Part shown: piece after piece, positions 40,885 to 47,131 of the stretch
How positions within the stretch are numbered: position 1 is the first letter of the stretch
How the letters are laid out: each line of letters starts with the position of its first letter
DNA from: Amycolatopsis keratiniphila subsp. keratiniphila
GTDB taxonomy: Bacteria; Actinomycetota; Actinomycetes; Mycobacteriales; Pseudonocardiaceae
DNA: 47,131 nucleotides
Assembly (NCBI RefSeq): GCF_001620365.2
Contig: NZ_LQMT02000012.1
Span: 315,197-362,327, forward strand
Direction: 5' to 3'
Notes under the pieces: model-generated
Told to the model about the DNA's origin: nothing
Seen by the model: only the letters and a program-made list of their open reading frames with translations
Databases searched by the model: none
Made by a program: the position numbers and the translations under genes

Positions 40885-42036
40885 GTGCCCTTGCAGATCC
40901 AGAAGAGTTCGTGGAGCACGACGGAACTCGAAGACCTCCGGGACCTCGCCCGGACCTTCTGCCAGAAGGAACTCGCGCCGAACCAGGAGCGCTGGGCGGC
41001 CGAGAAGAAGGTCGACCGCGAGCTGTGGACGAAGGCGGGCGAGGTCGGCCTGCTGGCTCTGTCCATCCCGGAGGAGTACGGCGGTGGCGGCGGCACGTTC
41101 GCCCACGAGGCCGTGCTCTACGAGGAGCAGGCCCGGTCCGGTGACAGCGCGTGGGGTGTCACCGTCCACAATGGAATCGTCGCGCACTACATCCTGGAGT
41201 ACGCGAACGAAGAGCAGAAGAAGGCGTGGCTGCCGAAGTTCGCCTCCGGCGAGATGGTCGGCGCGGTCGCGATGACCGAACCCGGCACGGGTTCGGACCT
41301 GCAGAGCATCAAGACCCGCGCGGTGCGCGACGGCGACCACTACGTGATCAACGGCGCGAAGACGTTCATCACCAACGGTTTCCACGCCGATCTCGTCGTC
41401 GTCGCGGTGAAGACCGACCCGGACGCGGGCGCGCAGGGTGTCTCGCTGATCGCCGTCGAGACCGACACGCCGGGCTTCAGCCGCGGCCGTGTCCTCGACA
41501 AGATCGGCCTCAAGGGCCAGGACACCGCGGAGCTGAACTTCGACGACGTCCGCGTCCCCGCCGCCAACCTCCTCGGCGCGCAGGAAGGTCTCGGCTTCAT
41601 CCAGCTCATGCAGCAGCTGCCGCAGGAACGGCTCATCATCGCCGTCACCGCGGTCGCCGGGATGGAGGCCGCGATCGACCAGACCATCGCCTACACCAAG
41701 GACCGCCAGGCCTTTGGCCGCCCGGTCTACAACTTCCAGAACACCAAGTTCAAGCTCGCCGAGGCCGCGACCGAGGCCGCGGTGTCCCGCGCCTTCCTCG
41801 ACCAGTGCATCGAACGGCATCTGCGCAAGGAACTCGACGTGCAGGGCGCGGCGATGGCGAAGCTGTGGACCACCGAACGGGTCAACAAGGTCGTCGACGA
41901 CTGCTTGCAGCTCTTCGGCGGCTACGGCTACATGACCGAGTACCCGATCGCGCGCGCGTGGGCCGACATCCGGATCTCCCGGATCTTCGGTGGCACCAGC
42001 GAGATCATGAAGGAAATCATCTCCCGCACGCTGTAG
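40885..42036 (+). CDS. Acyl-CoA dehydrogenase
   Basis: This 383-aa flavoprotein introduces the alpha-beta double bond in an acyl-CoA. The sequence has AMTEPGTGSDLQSI (FAD and substrate contact), FITNGFHADLVVVAVKT, the RQAFGRP segment and the C-terminal GGYGYMTEYPIARAWADIRISRIFGGTSEIMKEII, which contains the candidate catalytic base Glu in MTEYP. It resembles the long-chain/isovaleryl-like branch; the substrate is unknown. The GTG at 40885 has AGGAGG eight bases upstream. The frame is open to 40816, but that would run through the operator. It is followed 26 bases later by the CaiB-type gene. Confidence 0.9.
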   Translation: MPLQIQKSSWSTTELEDLRDLARTFCQKELAPNQERWAAEKKVDRELWTKAGEVGLLALSIPEEYGGGGGTFAHEAVLYEEQARSGDSAWGVTVHNGIVAHYILEYANEEQKKAWLPKFASGEMVGAVAMTEPGTGSDLQSIKTRAVRDGDHYVINGAKTFITNGFHADLVVVAVKTDPDAGAQGVSLIAVETDTPGFSRGRVLDKIGLKGQDTAELNFDDVRVPAANLLGAQEGLGFIQLMQQLPQERLIIAVTAVAGMEAAIDQTIAYTKDRQAFGRPVYNFQNTKFKLAEAATEAAVSRAFLDQCIERHLRKELDVQGAAMAKLWTTERVNKVVDDCLQLFGGYGYMTEYPIARAWADIRISRIFGGTSEIMKEIISRTL

Positions 42037-42062
42037 AAACCGTTGGCGTAGGAAGGAAAGAC

Positions 42063-43211
42063 GTGGCGAAGAAGGCCGGCCCGCTCAGCGGGCTCAAGGT
42101 CGTCGAACTGGCCGGGCTCGCCCCGGCGCCGTTCGCCTGCACGATCCTCGCCGATCTCGGCGCGGAGGTCGTCCGGATCGACCGGGCGACACCGGGCAAC
42201 GACGTCATCGGGTTCCCGAACGATCCGCTCGCCCGCGGCAGGCGGTCGATCGGGATCAACACCAAGACCCCCGAGGGGGTCGAACTGGTGCTGAAGCTCG
42301 CCGACGACGCCGACGTGCTCATCGAGGGTTTCCGTCCCGGCGTCGCCGAGCGGATGGGCATCGGACCGGAACAGGTCCACGCCCGCAACCCGCGGCTGGT
42401 CTACGGCCGGATGACCGGCTACGGCCAGGACGGCCCGCTGGCGACCGTCGCCGGGCACGACATCAACTACATCGGCATCTCCGGCGCGCTCGAACCCATC
42501 GGGCACGCCGGGCAGCGGCCGGTGGTGCCGCTCAACCTCGTCGGCGATTTCGGCGGAGGTGGCCTCCTGCTCGCGATGGGTGTGCTCGCGGCGTTGTTCG
42601 AACGCCAGACGTCCGGCAAGGGGCAGGTGGTCGACGCGTCCATGGTGGACGGTGCGGCACTGCTGACCACCAGCCTGCACGGACTGCTGGACTCCGGGCT
42701 GTGGTCCGGCGGGCGCGGCGAGAACATGCTCGACGGCGGCGCGCCGTTCTACGACACCTACGAGACCTCCGACGGCAAATACGTCGCCATCGGCGCGATC
42801 GAAATGCGGTTCTGGGGCGATCTGGTGAAGGTGCTCGGGCTCGACCCCGAGGAGACGCCGGTCCACGTCGACAAGAACGAGTGGCCGAAGCTGCGCAAGA
42901 TCGTCGCCGAGGCCGTCGCGAAGCACACTCGCGACGAGCTGGTGGCGAAGGCCGAGGGCACCGACGCGTGCCTGACGGCGGTGCTCTCCCCGAAGGAGGC
43001 GCCGTCGCATCCGCACAACGTCGCGCGCAAGACGTTCGTCGACGTCGGCGGCATGCTGCAGCCCGCTCCGGCGCCGCGGTTCGACCGCACGCCGGCCGAG
43101 ACGCCGGAACCGCCGCGCCCCAAGGGCGGCGACACCGCCGAGGTCCTCGCCGAACTCGGCGTGGACGCCGACGGGATCGAACGGCTCAGGGCCGCGGGCA
43201 CCATCGCGTGA
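42063..43211 (+). CDS. CaiB/BaiF family CoA-transferase (AMACR-like)
   Basis: This 382-aa protein matches alpha-methylacyl-CoA racemases and CoA-transferases of family III. It has LKVVELAGLAPAPFACTILADLGAEVVRIDR at the start, LVYGRMTGYGQDGP and GHDINYIGISGAL in the middle, then NLVGDFGGGGLLLAMG, whose Asp is the expected catalytic residue. Racemase activity on 2-methylacyl-CoA fits the pairing with an acyl-CoA dehydrogenase, in branched-chain or sterol side-chain oxidation; this is inference. The GTG at 42063 follows AGGAAGGAAA. The operon probably ends at the short hairpin 43212-43230. Confidence 0.9.
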   Translation: MAKKAGPLSGLKVVELAGLAPAPFACTILADLGAEVVRIDRATPGNDVIGFPNDPLARGRRSIGINTKTPEGVELVLKLADDADVLIEGFRPGVAERMGIGPEQVHARNPRLVYGRMTGYGQDGPLATVAGHDINYIGISGALEPIGHAGQRPVVPLNLVGDFGGGGLLLAMGVLAALFERQTSGKGQVVDASMVDGAALLTTSLHGLLDSGLWSGGRGENMLDGGAPFYDTYETSDGKYVAIGAIEMRFWGDLVKVLGLDPEETPVHVDKNEWPKLRKIVAEAVAKHTRDELVAKAEGTDACLTAVLSPKEAPSHPHNVARKTFVDVGGMLQPAPAPRFDRTPAETPEPPRPKGGDTAEVLAELGVDADGIERLRAAGTIA

Positions 43212-43230
43212 GCTGAAGGACGCTTTCAGC
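43212..43230. terminator. Short hairpin between convergent genes
   Basis: GCTGAA pairs with TTCAGC around GGACGCT, directly after the CaiB-type stop and overlapping the last codons of the convergent GNAT gene. It is weak and may serve both sides. Confidence 0.4.
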
Positions 43231-43750
43231 CCACGTCGAGATCGGACCGCAGCACCGAGTAGAGGACGTGGTCGCGCCAGGCCCCGTCCCGGAACCCGTA
43301 GCCGCGCAGCACACCCTCCCTGGTGAAGCCCGCCTTCACCAGGGAGCGCTGCTCGGCGACGTTGTCGGCCTCTGTCGACGCCTCGACCCGGTTCATCTGC
43401 GTGTGCGCGAAGAGGTAGCGGACCAGCAGCCGCTGCGCCTCGGTCCCGTAGCCGTGGCCGCGTGCCTCGGGAATGAGCACGAGCCCGGCGTTCCAGCAGT
43501 ACGACGTCGAGCCGGTCCTGGTCTTGTGCCACGAGACGAACCCGAGCCGCTGCCCGCCGAGGTCGATCATCAGCATCCCGTTGTCCGCCGCGAGCATGCC
43601 GGTCTCGGACCAGCGGCGGCGGAGGAAATGCGGATCGTGCCAGCCGTGCCACTCGAACGGGCCCGCGGCCCGTGGGTCGTTCGTGAGCGCTTCGAGCATC
43701 GGCAGGTCGTCTTCGGACACCGGTCTGAGCGCGACTCCGGTTTCTGTCAT
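43226..43750 (-). CDS. GNAT-family N-acetyltransferase
   Basis: This 174-aa protein resembles RimJ/RimL-type acetyltransferases. It has VALRPVSEDDLPMLEAL at the N-terminus, WNAGLVLIPEARGHGYGTEAQRLLVRYLF with the acetyl-CoA pyrophosphate loop RGHGYG, and VEASTEADNVAEQRSLVKAGFTREGVLRGYGFRDGAWRDHVLYSVLR. The acceptor is unknown. The ATG at 43750 was chosen because the family begins there and residues upstream in the frame do not fit. The gene follows the enoyl-CoA hydratase on the same strand by 10 bases. Confidence 0.88.
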   Translation of the reverse strand: MTETGVALRPVSEDDLPMLEALTNDPRAAGPFEWHGWHDPHFLRRRWSETGMLAADNGMLMIDLGGQRLGFVSWHKTRTGSTSYCWNAGLVLIPEARGHGYGTEAQRLLVRYLFAHTQMNRVEASTEADNVAEQRSLVKAGFTREGVLRGYGFRDGAWRDHVLYSVLRSDLDVG

Positions 43751-43760
43751 CCGACAGACC

Positions 43761-44546
43761 CTAGGACGGATCGCTCTCGAAACTGCCGTGACGCCCCGCG
43801 CCGTCACTGAACCGGCCGGCGCCCGCGACAGCCTCTTCGGCGAGCCCGCCGCCGATCAGCGCGTTCGAGAACTCCGCCCGCATCGCCTCGTCTTCGGTGA
43901 GCCCGTATTGGCCGTACGCGGACTTGCGGTCCGCGCGCAGGCACGCCTGGGGGAACGCGGCGATCTCGCGCGCCAGCGCTTGCGCGGCCGCCAGTGCCTC
44001 GCCGTCCGGCACGACCCGGTTCGCAAGCCCGATGGCGAGCGCCTCGTCGGCGTCGACCGGCCTGCCGGTGAGGATCAGGTCCATCGCCCGCGAATGGCCG
44101 ATCAGCCGGGGGAGGCGCACGGTGCCGCCGTCGATGAGCGGCACGCCCCAGCGGCGGCAGAAGACGCCGAAGACGGCCGTCGTGTCGGCGACCCGCAGGT
44201 CGCACCACAGCGCCAGCTCCAGCCCGCCCGCGACGGCGTGCCCGCGGACCGCGGCGATCACCGGCTTCGACAGAGCCATGCGCGTCGGGCCCATCGGCCC
44301 GTCACCCGCCGGGCTGAGCGCGTTGGTGCGGTCGGTCCCGACGGCCTTCAGATCGGCTCCGGCGCAGAAGGCGTCACCCGAACCGGTGAGGACGGCGACC
44401 GCGGCTTCCTCGTCCGAGTCGAACGCGCGGAACGCGTCCGCCAGCGCGGCCGCGGTCGGCCCGTCCACCGCGTTGCGGGACGCGGGACGGTTCAGCGTGA
44501 CCGTCGTCACCGGCCCTTCCCGGTGGACGAGAACGTTTTCGCTCAT
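43761..44546 (-). CDS. Enoyl-CoA hydratase/isomerase family protein
   Basis: This 261-aa crotonase-fold protein has VTTVTLNRPASRNAVDG near the start, GAFCAGADLKAV-type motif DAFCAGADLKAVG and the oxyanion-hole segment KPVIAAVRGHAVAGGLELALWCDLRVAD. The region RWGVPLIDGGTVRLPRLIGHSRAMDLILTG follows. The usual hydratase second acid is Asp (LIDGG), as seen in several subfamily members, so the exact reaction is uncertain. The ATG at 44546 has a GGGAGCG site. The downstream GNAT gene is only 10 bases away. Confidence 0.9.
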   Translation of the reverse strand: MSENVLVHREGPVTTVTLNRPASRNAVDGPTAAALADAFRAFDSDEEAAVAVLTGSGDAFCAGADLKAVGTDRTNALSPAGDGPMGPTRMALSKPVIAAVRGHAVAGGLELALWCDLRVADTTAVFGVFCRRWGVPLIDGGTVRLPRLIGHSRAMDLILTGRPVDADEALAIGLANRVVPDGEALAAAQALAREIAAFPQACLRADRKSAYGQYGLTEDEAMRAEFSNALIGGGLAEEAVAGAGRFSDGAGRHGSFESDPS

Positions 44547-44667
44547 CGATCGCTCCCTCAGGCGAATACGGGTGGGCAACAGGGCCCGATTCTCCTTAAA
44601 GTGGTGACAAAGTCCGCAGTGCGCGCGGAGTCATCGTCTGGACACTACGGTGTGATGGGATGGAGCC

Positions 44668-44835
44668 ATGTCGCCCGGCTTGAAGAAATTCGTTGTGATC
44701 GCCGTCGTCGCGCTCGTGCTCTTCTTTCTGATCAGCAGGCCGACGCAATCCGCCGACGCCGTCCACACCGCGCTCGGCTGGCTCCGGTCCGGTGCCGAAG
44801 CCATCGTGACCTTCGTCCGGAGCCTCTTCTCCTGA
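44668..44835 (+). CDS. 55-aa single-pass membrane protein
   Basis: This ORF is short and easily missed. It begins ATG with TGGGATGGAG upstream, encodes a basic start (MSPGLKK), one strong membrane helix (about 8-23, FVVIAVVALVLFFLIS), then an amphipathic segment with ADAVHTALGWLRSGAEAIVTFVRSLFS. I recall similar small proteins in many actinobacteria with a conserved helix followed by a Q-S-A-D/H-AV motif; the function is unknown. A perfect 16-bp hairpin follows 11 bases after the stop, supporting a real transcription unit. It is divergent from the enoyl-CoA hydratase gene. Confidence 0.75.
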   Translation: MSPGLKKFVVIAVVALVLFFLISRPTQSADAVHTALGWLRSGAEAIVTFVRSLFS

Positions 44836-44846
44836 CCCCTCGTCCG

Positions 44847-44884
44847 GGTGATCACCGGCGTCCTCGGCGACGCCGGTGATCACC
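44847..44884 (+). terminator. Perfect 16-bp hairpin after the 55-aa gene
   Basis: GGTGATCACCGGCGTC (44847-44862) and GACGCCGGTGATCACC (44869-44884) pair perfectly around CTCGGC. It lies 11 bases after the stop of the small membrane protein. Confidence 0.8.
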
Positions 44885-45189
44885 GTGCGCAGCCACCTGC
44901 GGTTATCACTCAGCGTCACTCGTCTCGGATTTCGGTCGGACGACTCGACCATCCGGGTGGATTGCCCCCGAAAACCCGCTGGTCGACGAATTCGTGCCCT
45001 GGAAGCTCTGGCGGAAGAGACCTCCGCGCCCCTACGGTGCTCACATTGCGTGATCGGTTGGTCCTCCAGGCGCCGGAGCCGGCCTCCTGGGCGAGGAGTT
45101 TTCGCAGGTGCAAGCCCCAGGGCAGCGGGAACTTCCAGCCGGGCAAGTAAGTCAGGACTTGTCAGTCGGGGAATCATGAGGAGGCAGGG
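44885..45189. other. Region without a supported gene
   Basis: Both strands carry open frames of 75-105 codons here, but none has a clear ribosome binding site or recognisable family. The minus-strand frame 44916-45146 starts MPGWKFPLPWGLHLRKLL and is the least implausible. The right part should contain the promoter of the gene at 45190. Confidence 0.4.
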
Positions 45190-45672
45190 ATGACCGGAGA
45201 TCCCGGAGTCGATGCGTTGATCCGGCAGTGGGCGGCCGAGCGTGAGCAGACCCCCGAGGAGCAGGAGGCCGACCGCATCGCGTCGGCGTGGCTGGCCGAC
45301 GTGCCAAGGCAGGCTCCCGGAATCCCCGGCCAGCGTCAGCAGTCCGGCCAGGCGCGCTGGGCGCCGGTCGAGGCCGCCGACCCCGGCTACCTCGACGCCA
45401 TGAGCCGCCGTCTCCCGGAGGTCCCGCAGGAGCTGCTCGTCGCGGCCGCGGGCTGGTGGCAGATGGTGGGCGGCGTCGCCGAGGCCGAAGCCTGGTGGGA
45501 CGCCGGGATCAGCCCGCTCGACCAGCGCGCTCTCGACTACCGCGCGGCCGGGCTCGCCCCGTCCGACCTGAGCCGTCGTCTCGGCCCGATGACCGTTTTG
45601 CAGCACCTCCGCCGCGGCAGCGCCCCGGCCTGGTGCGTCGCGCGGCTGGCGAGGCAGCAGAAGTCCGCCTGA
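45190..45672 (+). CDS. Conserved hypothetical protein, 160 aa
   Basis: This protein is soluble, with an acidic helical N-terminus (VDALIRQWAAEREQTPEEQEADRIASAWL), a Gln-rich linker, and a Trp-rich central helical part (LLVAAAGWWQMVGGVAEAEAWWDAGISPLDQRALDYRAAGLAPSDLSRRLGPMTVLQHLRRG). The second half resembles a small helix-turn-helix-like fold, but I cannot name the family. The ATG has GAGGAGG upstream. It lies before, and in the same direction as, a cell-wall lytic transglycosylase. Confidence 0.72.
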   Translation: MTGDPGVDALIRQWAAEREQTPEEQEADRIASAWLADVPRQAPGIPGQRQQSGQARWAPVEAADPGYLDAMSRRLPEVPQELLVAAAGWWQMVGGVAEAEAWWDAGISPLDQRALDYRAAGLAPSDLSRRLGPMTVLQHLRRGSAPAWCVARLARQQKSA

Positions 45673-45803
45673 TGGGAACTTCTCGCACGCGCGGGTGAAC
45701 CGGCGTGGCAAGGGCGATCCCGGCTACCGCGTAACGCTAACCTGCGCGGGCTCGTTGTTCGAGCATCGGTCGTGATCGCCGCCCACGCTGGAGGACCCGC
45801 TTC

Positions 45804-46688
45804 GTGCGCACCACCCCGGAAAACGACGAGCTCGTCGACGACCCGGCCACGCCCGCTCCGCCACGCCGCGGGGTGGGCGCCGCCGTACTCGGCAGGCTGG
45901 TGATCGTGCTGGCCGTACTCGGCCTCGCCGGGGGCGGGATCTGGCTGGTGACCAAGGCGTCCGCCCCGGTCGCGAGCCCCACGACGATGGAGATCCCCGC
46001 GTTGCAGGTCAAGGCGGCGGACGTCAAACCCGGTTCGGTCGCCCCGGTGAACGCCACCCTCGCGGGTGGCGCGACCCAGCAGACCTCGCCGCAGCAGGCA
46101 CAACCGAAGCCGGGCAAGGACCCGCTGACCGCCTGGACCGAGCGGGCCGCGCAGGCCACCGGCATCCCGGCCAGGGCACTGCTCGCCTACGGCAACGCCG
46201 AACTGGCGATGCGGCAGATGCAGCCGAACTGCAAGATCTCGTGGGCGACCCTGGCGGGCATCGGCCGGATCGAGTCGAACCACGGCCAGTACGGCGGTGC
46301 CGTCCTCGGCCAGGACGGACGGCCGTCGAAGCCGATCATCGGCGTCCCGCTCGACGGGTCGCCCGGCGTGAAGGCGATCGGCGACACCGACGGCGGCCAG
46401 TTCGACGGCGACGCGTCCGTCGACCGGGCGGTCGGCCCGATGCAGTTCATCCCCAGCACCTGGCGCCGGTACGCCGCCGACGGCAACCGCGACGGCGTCG
46501 GCGACCCGCAGCAGATCGACGACGCGACGCTGGCGGCGGCGCGCTACCTGTGCGTGAACAACCGCGACATGTCGGCCGCCTCGGGGTGGTGGCAGGGGAT
46601 CCTGTCCTACAACAACTCGACCGAGTACGCGCAGAAGGTCTTCGGTCTGGCGGACGGCTACGCGAAGTCCGTGGCCGCCGCCAAGTGA
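45804..46688 (+). CDS. Membrane-anchored lytic murein transglycosylase
   Basis: This 294-aa protein has a cytoplasmic N-terminus, one membrane helix (about 28-50), a Pro/Gln-rich linker and an external transglycosylase domain (about 110-290). The domain shows ISWATLAGIGRIESNHGQYG with the catalytic Glu in IESNHG, AVGPMQFIPSTWRRYAADGNRDGVGDPQQIDDATLAAARYLC, and SYNNSTEYAQKV. The blocks match the SLT/MltB-like fold, which cleaves peptidoglycan between MurNAc and GlcNAc with formation of 1,6-anhydroMurNAc. The GTG at 45804 follows GGAGGACC. It may assist cell-wall growth. Confidence 0.9.
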   Translation: MRTTPENDELVDDPATPAPPRRGVGAAVLGRLVIVLAVLGLAGGGIWLVTKASAPVASPTTMEIPALQVKAADVKPGSVAPVNATLAGGATQQTSPQQAQPKPGKDPLTAWTERAAQATGIPARALLAYGNAELAMRQMQPNCKISWATLAGIGRIESNHGQYGGAVLGQDGRPSKPIIGVPLDGSPGVKAIGDTDGGQFDGDASVDRAVGPMQFIPSTWRRYAADGNRDGVGDPQQIDDATLAAARYLCVNNRDMSAASGWWQGILSYNNSTEYAQKVFGLADGYAKSVAAAK

Positions 46689-46744
46689 GTGTTGAGGACG
46701 GCTGGGGCAAGAGCGTCTTGAGTACCTGCCGCAGGTGCACGGAA

Positions 46745-46882
46745 CGGACGACACACGTGATCAGACGGACGACACGCGTGATCAGATGGACGGCTCGTGG
46801 CGGGACGTGGCCGCGGTCGTGTCGTCCGTCCAGTCACGCGTGTCGTCCATCTGATCACGCGAGTCGTCCGTCCAGTCACGTG
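46745..46882. repeat. 21-bp period inverted repeat array, right copy
   Basis: Two direct units (46745-46765, 46766-46786) each contain CGGACGACACRCGTGATCAG. They face three inverted units with the same 21-bp period (about 46820-46840, 46841-46861, 46862-46882), separated by a GC-rich spacer. The array begins 57 bases after the transglycosylase stop. It is the same family as 55-152. Confidence 0.8.
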
Positions 46883-46968
46883 ACATCGCCGTCGCGGCAC
46901 GTCTCGTGAGTGGTAAGGACGGTTCTAACGGACTCGTATTTACCTACCCACTGGTGTGATTAGCGGTC
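46883..46968. other. Half copy of the GTCGTGAGTG family
   Basis: CTCGTGAGTGGTAAGGACGGTTCTAA lies at about 46903-46928, directly after the 21-bp array. The left end of the window has the same order: array, then GTCGTGAGTGGTAAGG (about 161-176). The two repeat types may therefore form a composite element. No gene is present. Confidence 0.6.
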
Positions 46969-47015
46969 GACGGGGGAGGATTCCGGCCGTTGAACGTCCG
47001 GATTCCTCCCCCGTC
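46969..47015. repeat. 18-bp inverted repeat (GACGGGGGAGGA)
   Basis: GACGGGGGAGGATTCCGG (46969-46986) pairs with CCGGATTCCTCCCCCGTC (46998-47015) with one mismatched position, around an 11-base loop. It is a free-standing hairpin with no gene attached within the window. Confidence 0.75.
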
Positions 47016-47045
47016 ACCGCGTCTGCCACCGGTCGCGCCTGGCGC

Positions 47046-47106
47046 GACCTTGATCAACGGAGGATCGGGGACGTTGAGTGTCCCGAACCTTCCGTTGATC
47101 AAGGTC
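47046..47106. repeat. Long imperfect hairpin (CCTTGATCAACGGA)
   Basis: GACCTTGATCAACGGA (47046 onward) pairs with TCCGTTGATCAAGGTC (ending 47106). The inner part continues with CGGGGAC/GTCCCG and a few mismatches. It may be the terminator of a gene beyond the window edge. Confidence 0.7.
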
Positions 47107-47131
47107 CAAGACCGGGCGTCCCCGGCGACGA

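Noticed and set aside
41151..42062. N-terminal extension of the CaiB-type protein into a 686-aa frame
   Set aside because: The first 300 residues are an Arg-rich shadow of the acyl-CoA dehydrogenase; GTG 42063 has a strong binding site and the family start.
44848..45150. A 100-codon plus-strand frame ending in NFQPGK
   Set aside because: Its start lies inside the terminator hairpin, it has no binding site, and it shows no recognisable family.
45673..45803. A c-di-AMP (ydaO-type) riboswitch before the transglycosylase
   Set aside because: Only 131 bases are available and I see none of the conserved ydaO core elements, so it is not supported.
46745..46882. CRISPR array
   Set aside because: Units are contiguous with no unique spacers, inverted rather than direct, and there are no cas genes.
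46241..46909. A frame with repeated RPSSHAC/TTRVIR-like peptides at its end
   Set aside because: The peptide repeats arise because the 21-bp DNA unit is a multiple of three. The frame is a shadow of the transglycosylase gene.

Overview
The window is high-GC actinobacterial chromosome. Gene content, frequent GTG starts, the gene order around an ArsA-like ATPase, fadD, plsC, exoribonuclease AS and DAHP synthase, and dispersed near-perfect intergenic hairpins point to Pseudonocardiales, most likely Amycolatopsis. That assignment is an inference without database searches. I see no rRNA, tRNA, CRISPR, integrase, transposase or prophage.

Layout. (1) 1-442: hairpin and 21-bp repeats, no gene. (2) 443-6545, minus strand: a BTAD/SARP-type regulator with its own terminator, then a tightly packed six-gene unit (FAD oxidoreductase, 4-TM protein, FHA protein, 94-aa protein, CPA2-type antiporter, DM13 protein). 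This is the least familiar set in the window. (3) 6653-8885, minus: zf-HC2 anti-sigma factor and ECF sigma factor (coupled), then an MFS exporter. (4) 9477-23219: a conserved core of acyl-CoA synthetase, two SRPBCC proteins, phosphoesterase, ArsA-like ATPase, ROK kinase, Nudix fusion protein, YbdK-type ligase operon, PlsC acyltransferase, exoribonuclease AS, type I DAHP synthase and 6-phosphofructokinase. From memory its order resembles M. tuberculosis Rv2178c-Rv2187. (5) 23348-27549: Tat-exported amidohydrolase, an ammonia-lyase homologue with an altered MIO triad co-directional with a truncated haemoglobin, and HxlR and ArsR regulators. (6) 27714-32481: secreted GH18 chitinase behind two DasR-type boxes, DUF2461 protein, pyruvate kinase, TesB thioesterase. 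(7) 32927-37499: XRE/DUF5753 plus DUF397 pair, a small protein and a 1008-aa LuxR-family ATPase regulator. (8) 37548-44546: GabD2-type dehydrogenase, membrane protein, a TetR regulator divergent from an acyl-CoA dehydrogenase/CaiB operon across a 30-bp dyad, GNAT and enoyl-CoA hydratase. (9) 44668-46688: a 55-aa membrane protein, an unknown 160-aa protein and a lytic transglycosylase. (10) 46689-47131: repeats and hairpins again.

Regulation is the richest layer. The DAHP synthase gene has a 21-codon upstream ORF with a Tyr-Phe-Trp-Phe run, followed by two hairpins, the second of which would hide the ribosome binding site and abut the start codon: a probable aromatic amino acid leader-peptide switch. 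The chitinase promoter lies between and inside two 16-bp boxes spaced 21 bp apart. Most transcription units end in perfect or near-perfect hairpins, several belonging to dispersed repeat families.

Central carbon metabolism is well represented. The phosphofructokinase carries Asp104 and Lys124, the signature of pyrophosphate-dependent enzymes, and pyruvate kinase, a ROK sugar kinase and the first shikimate-pathway enzyme lie in the same window.
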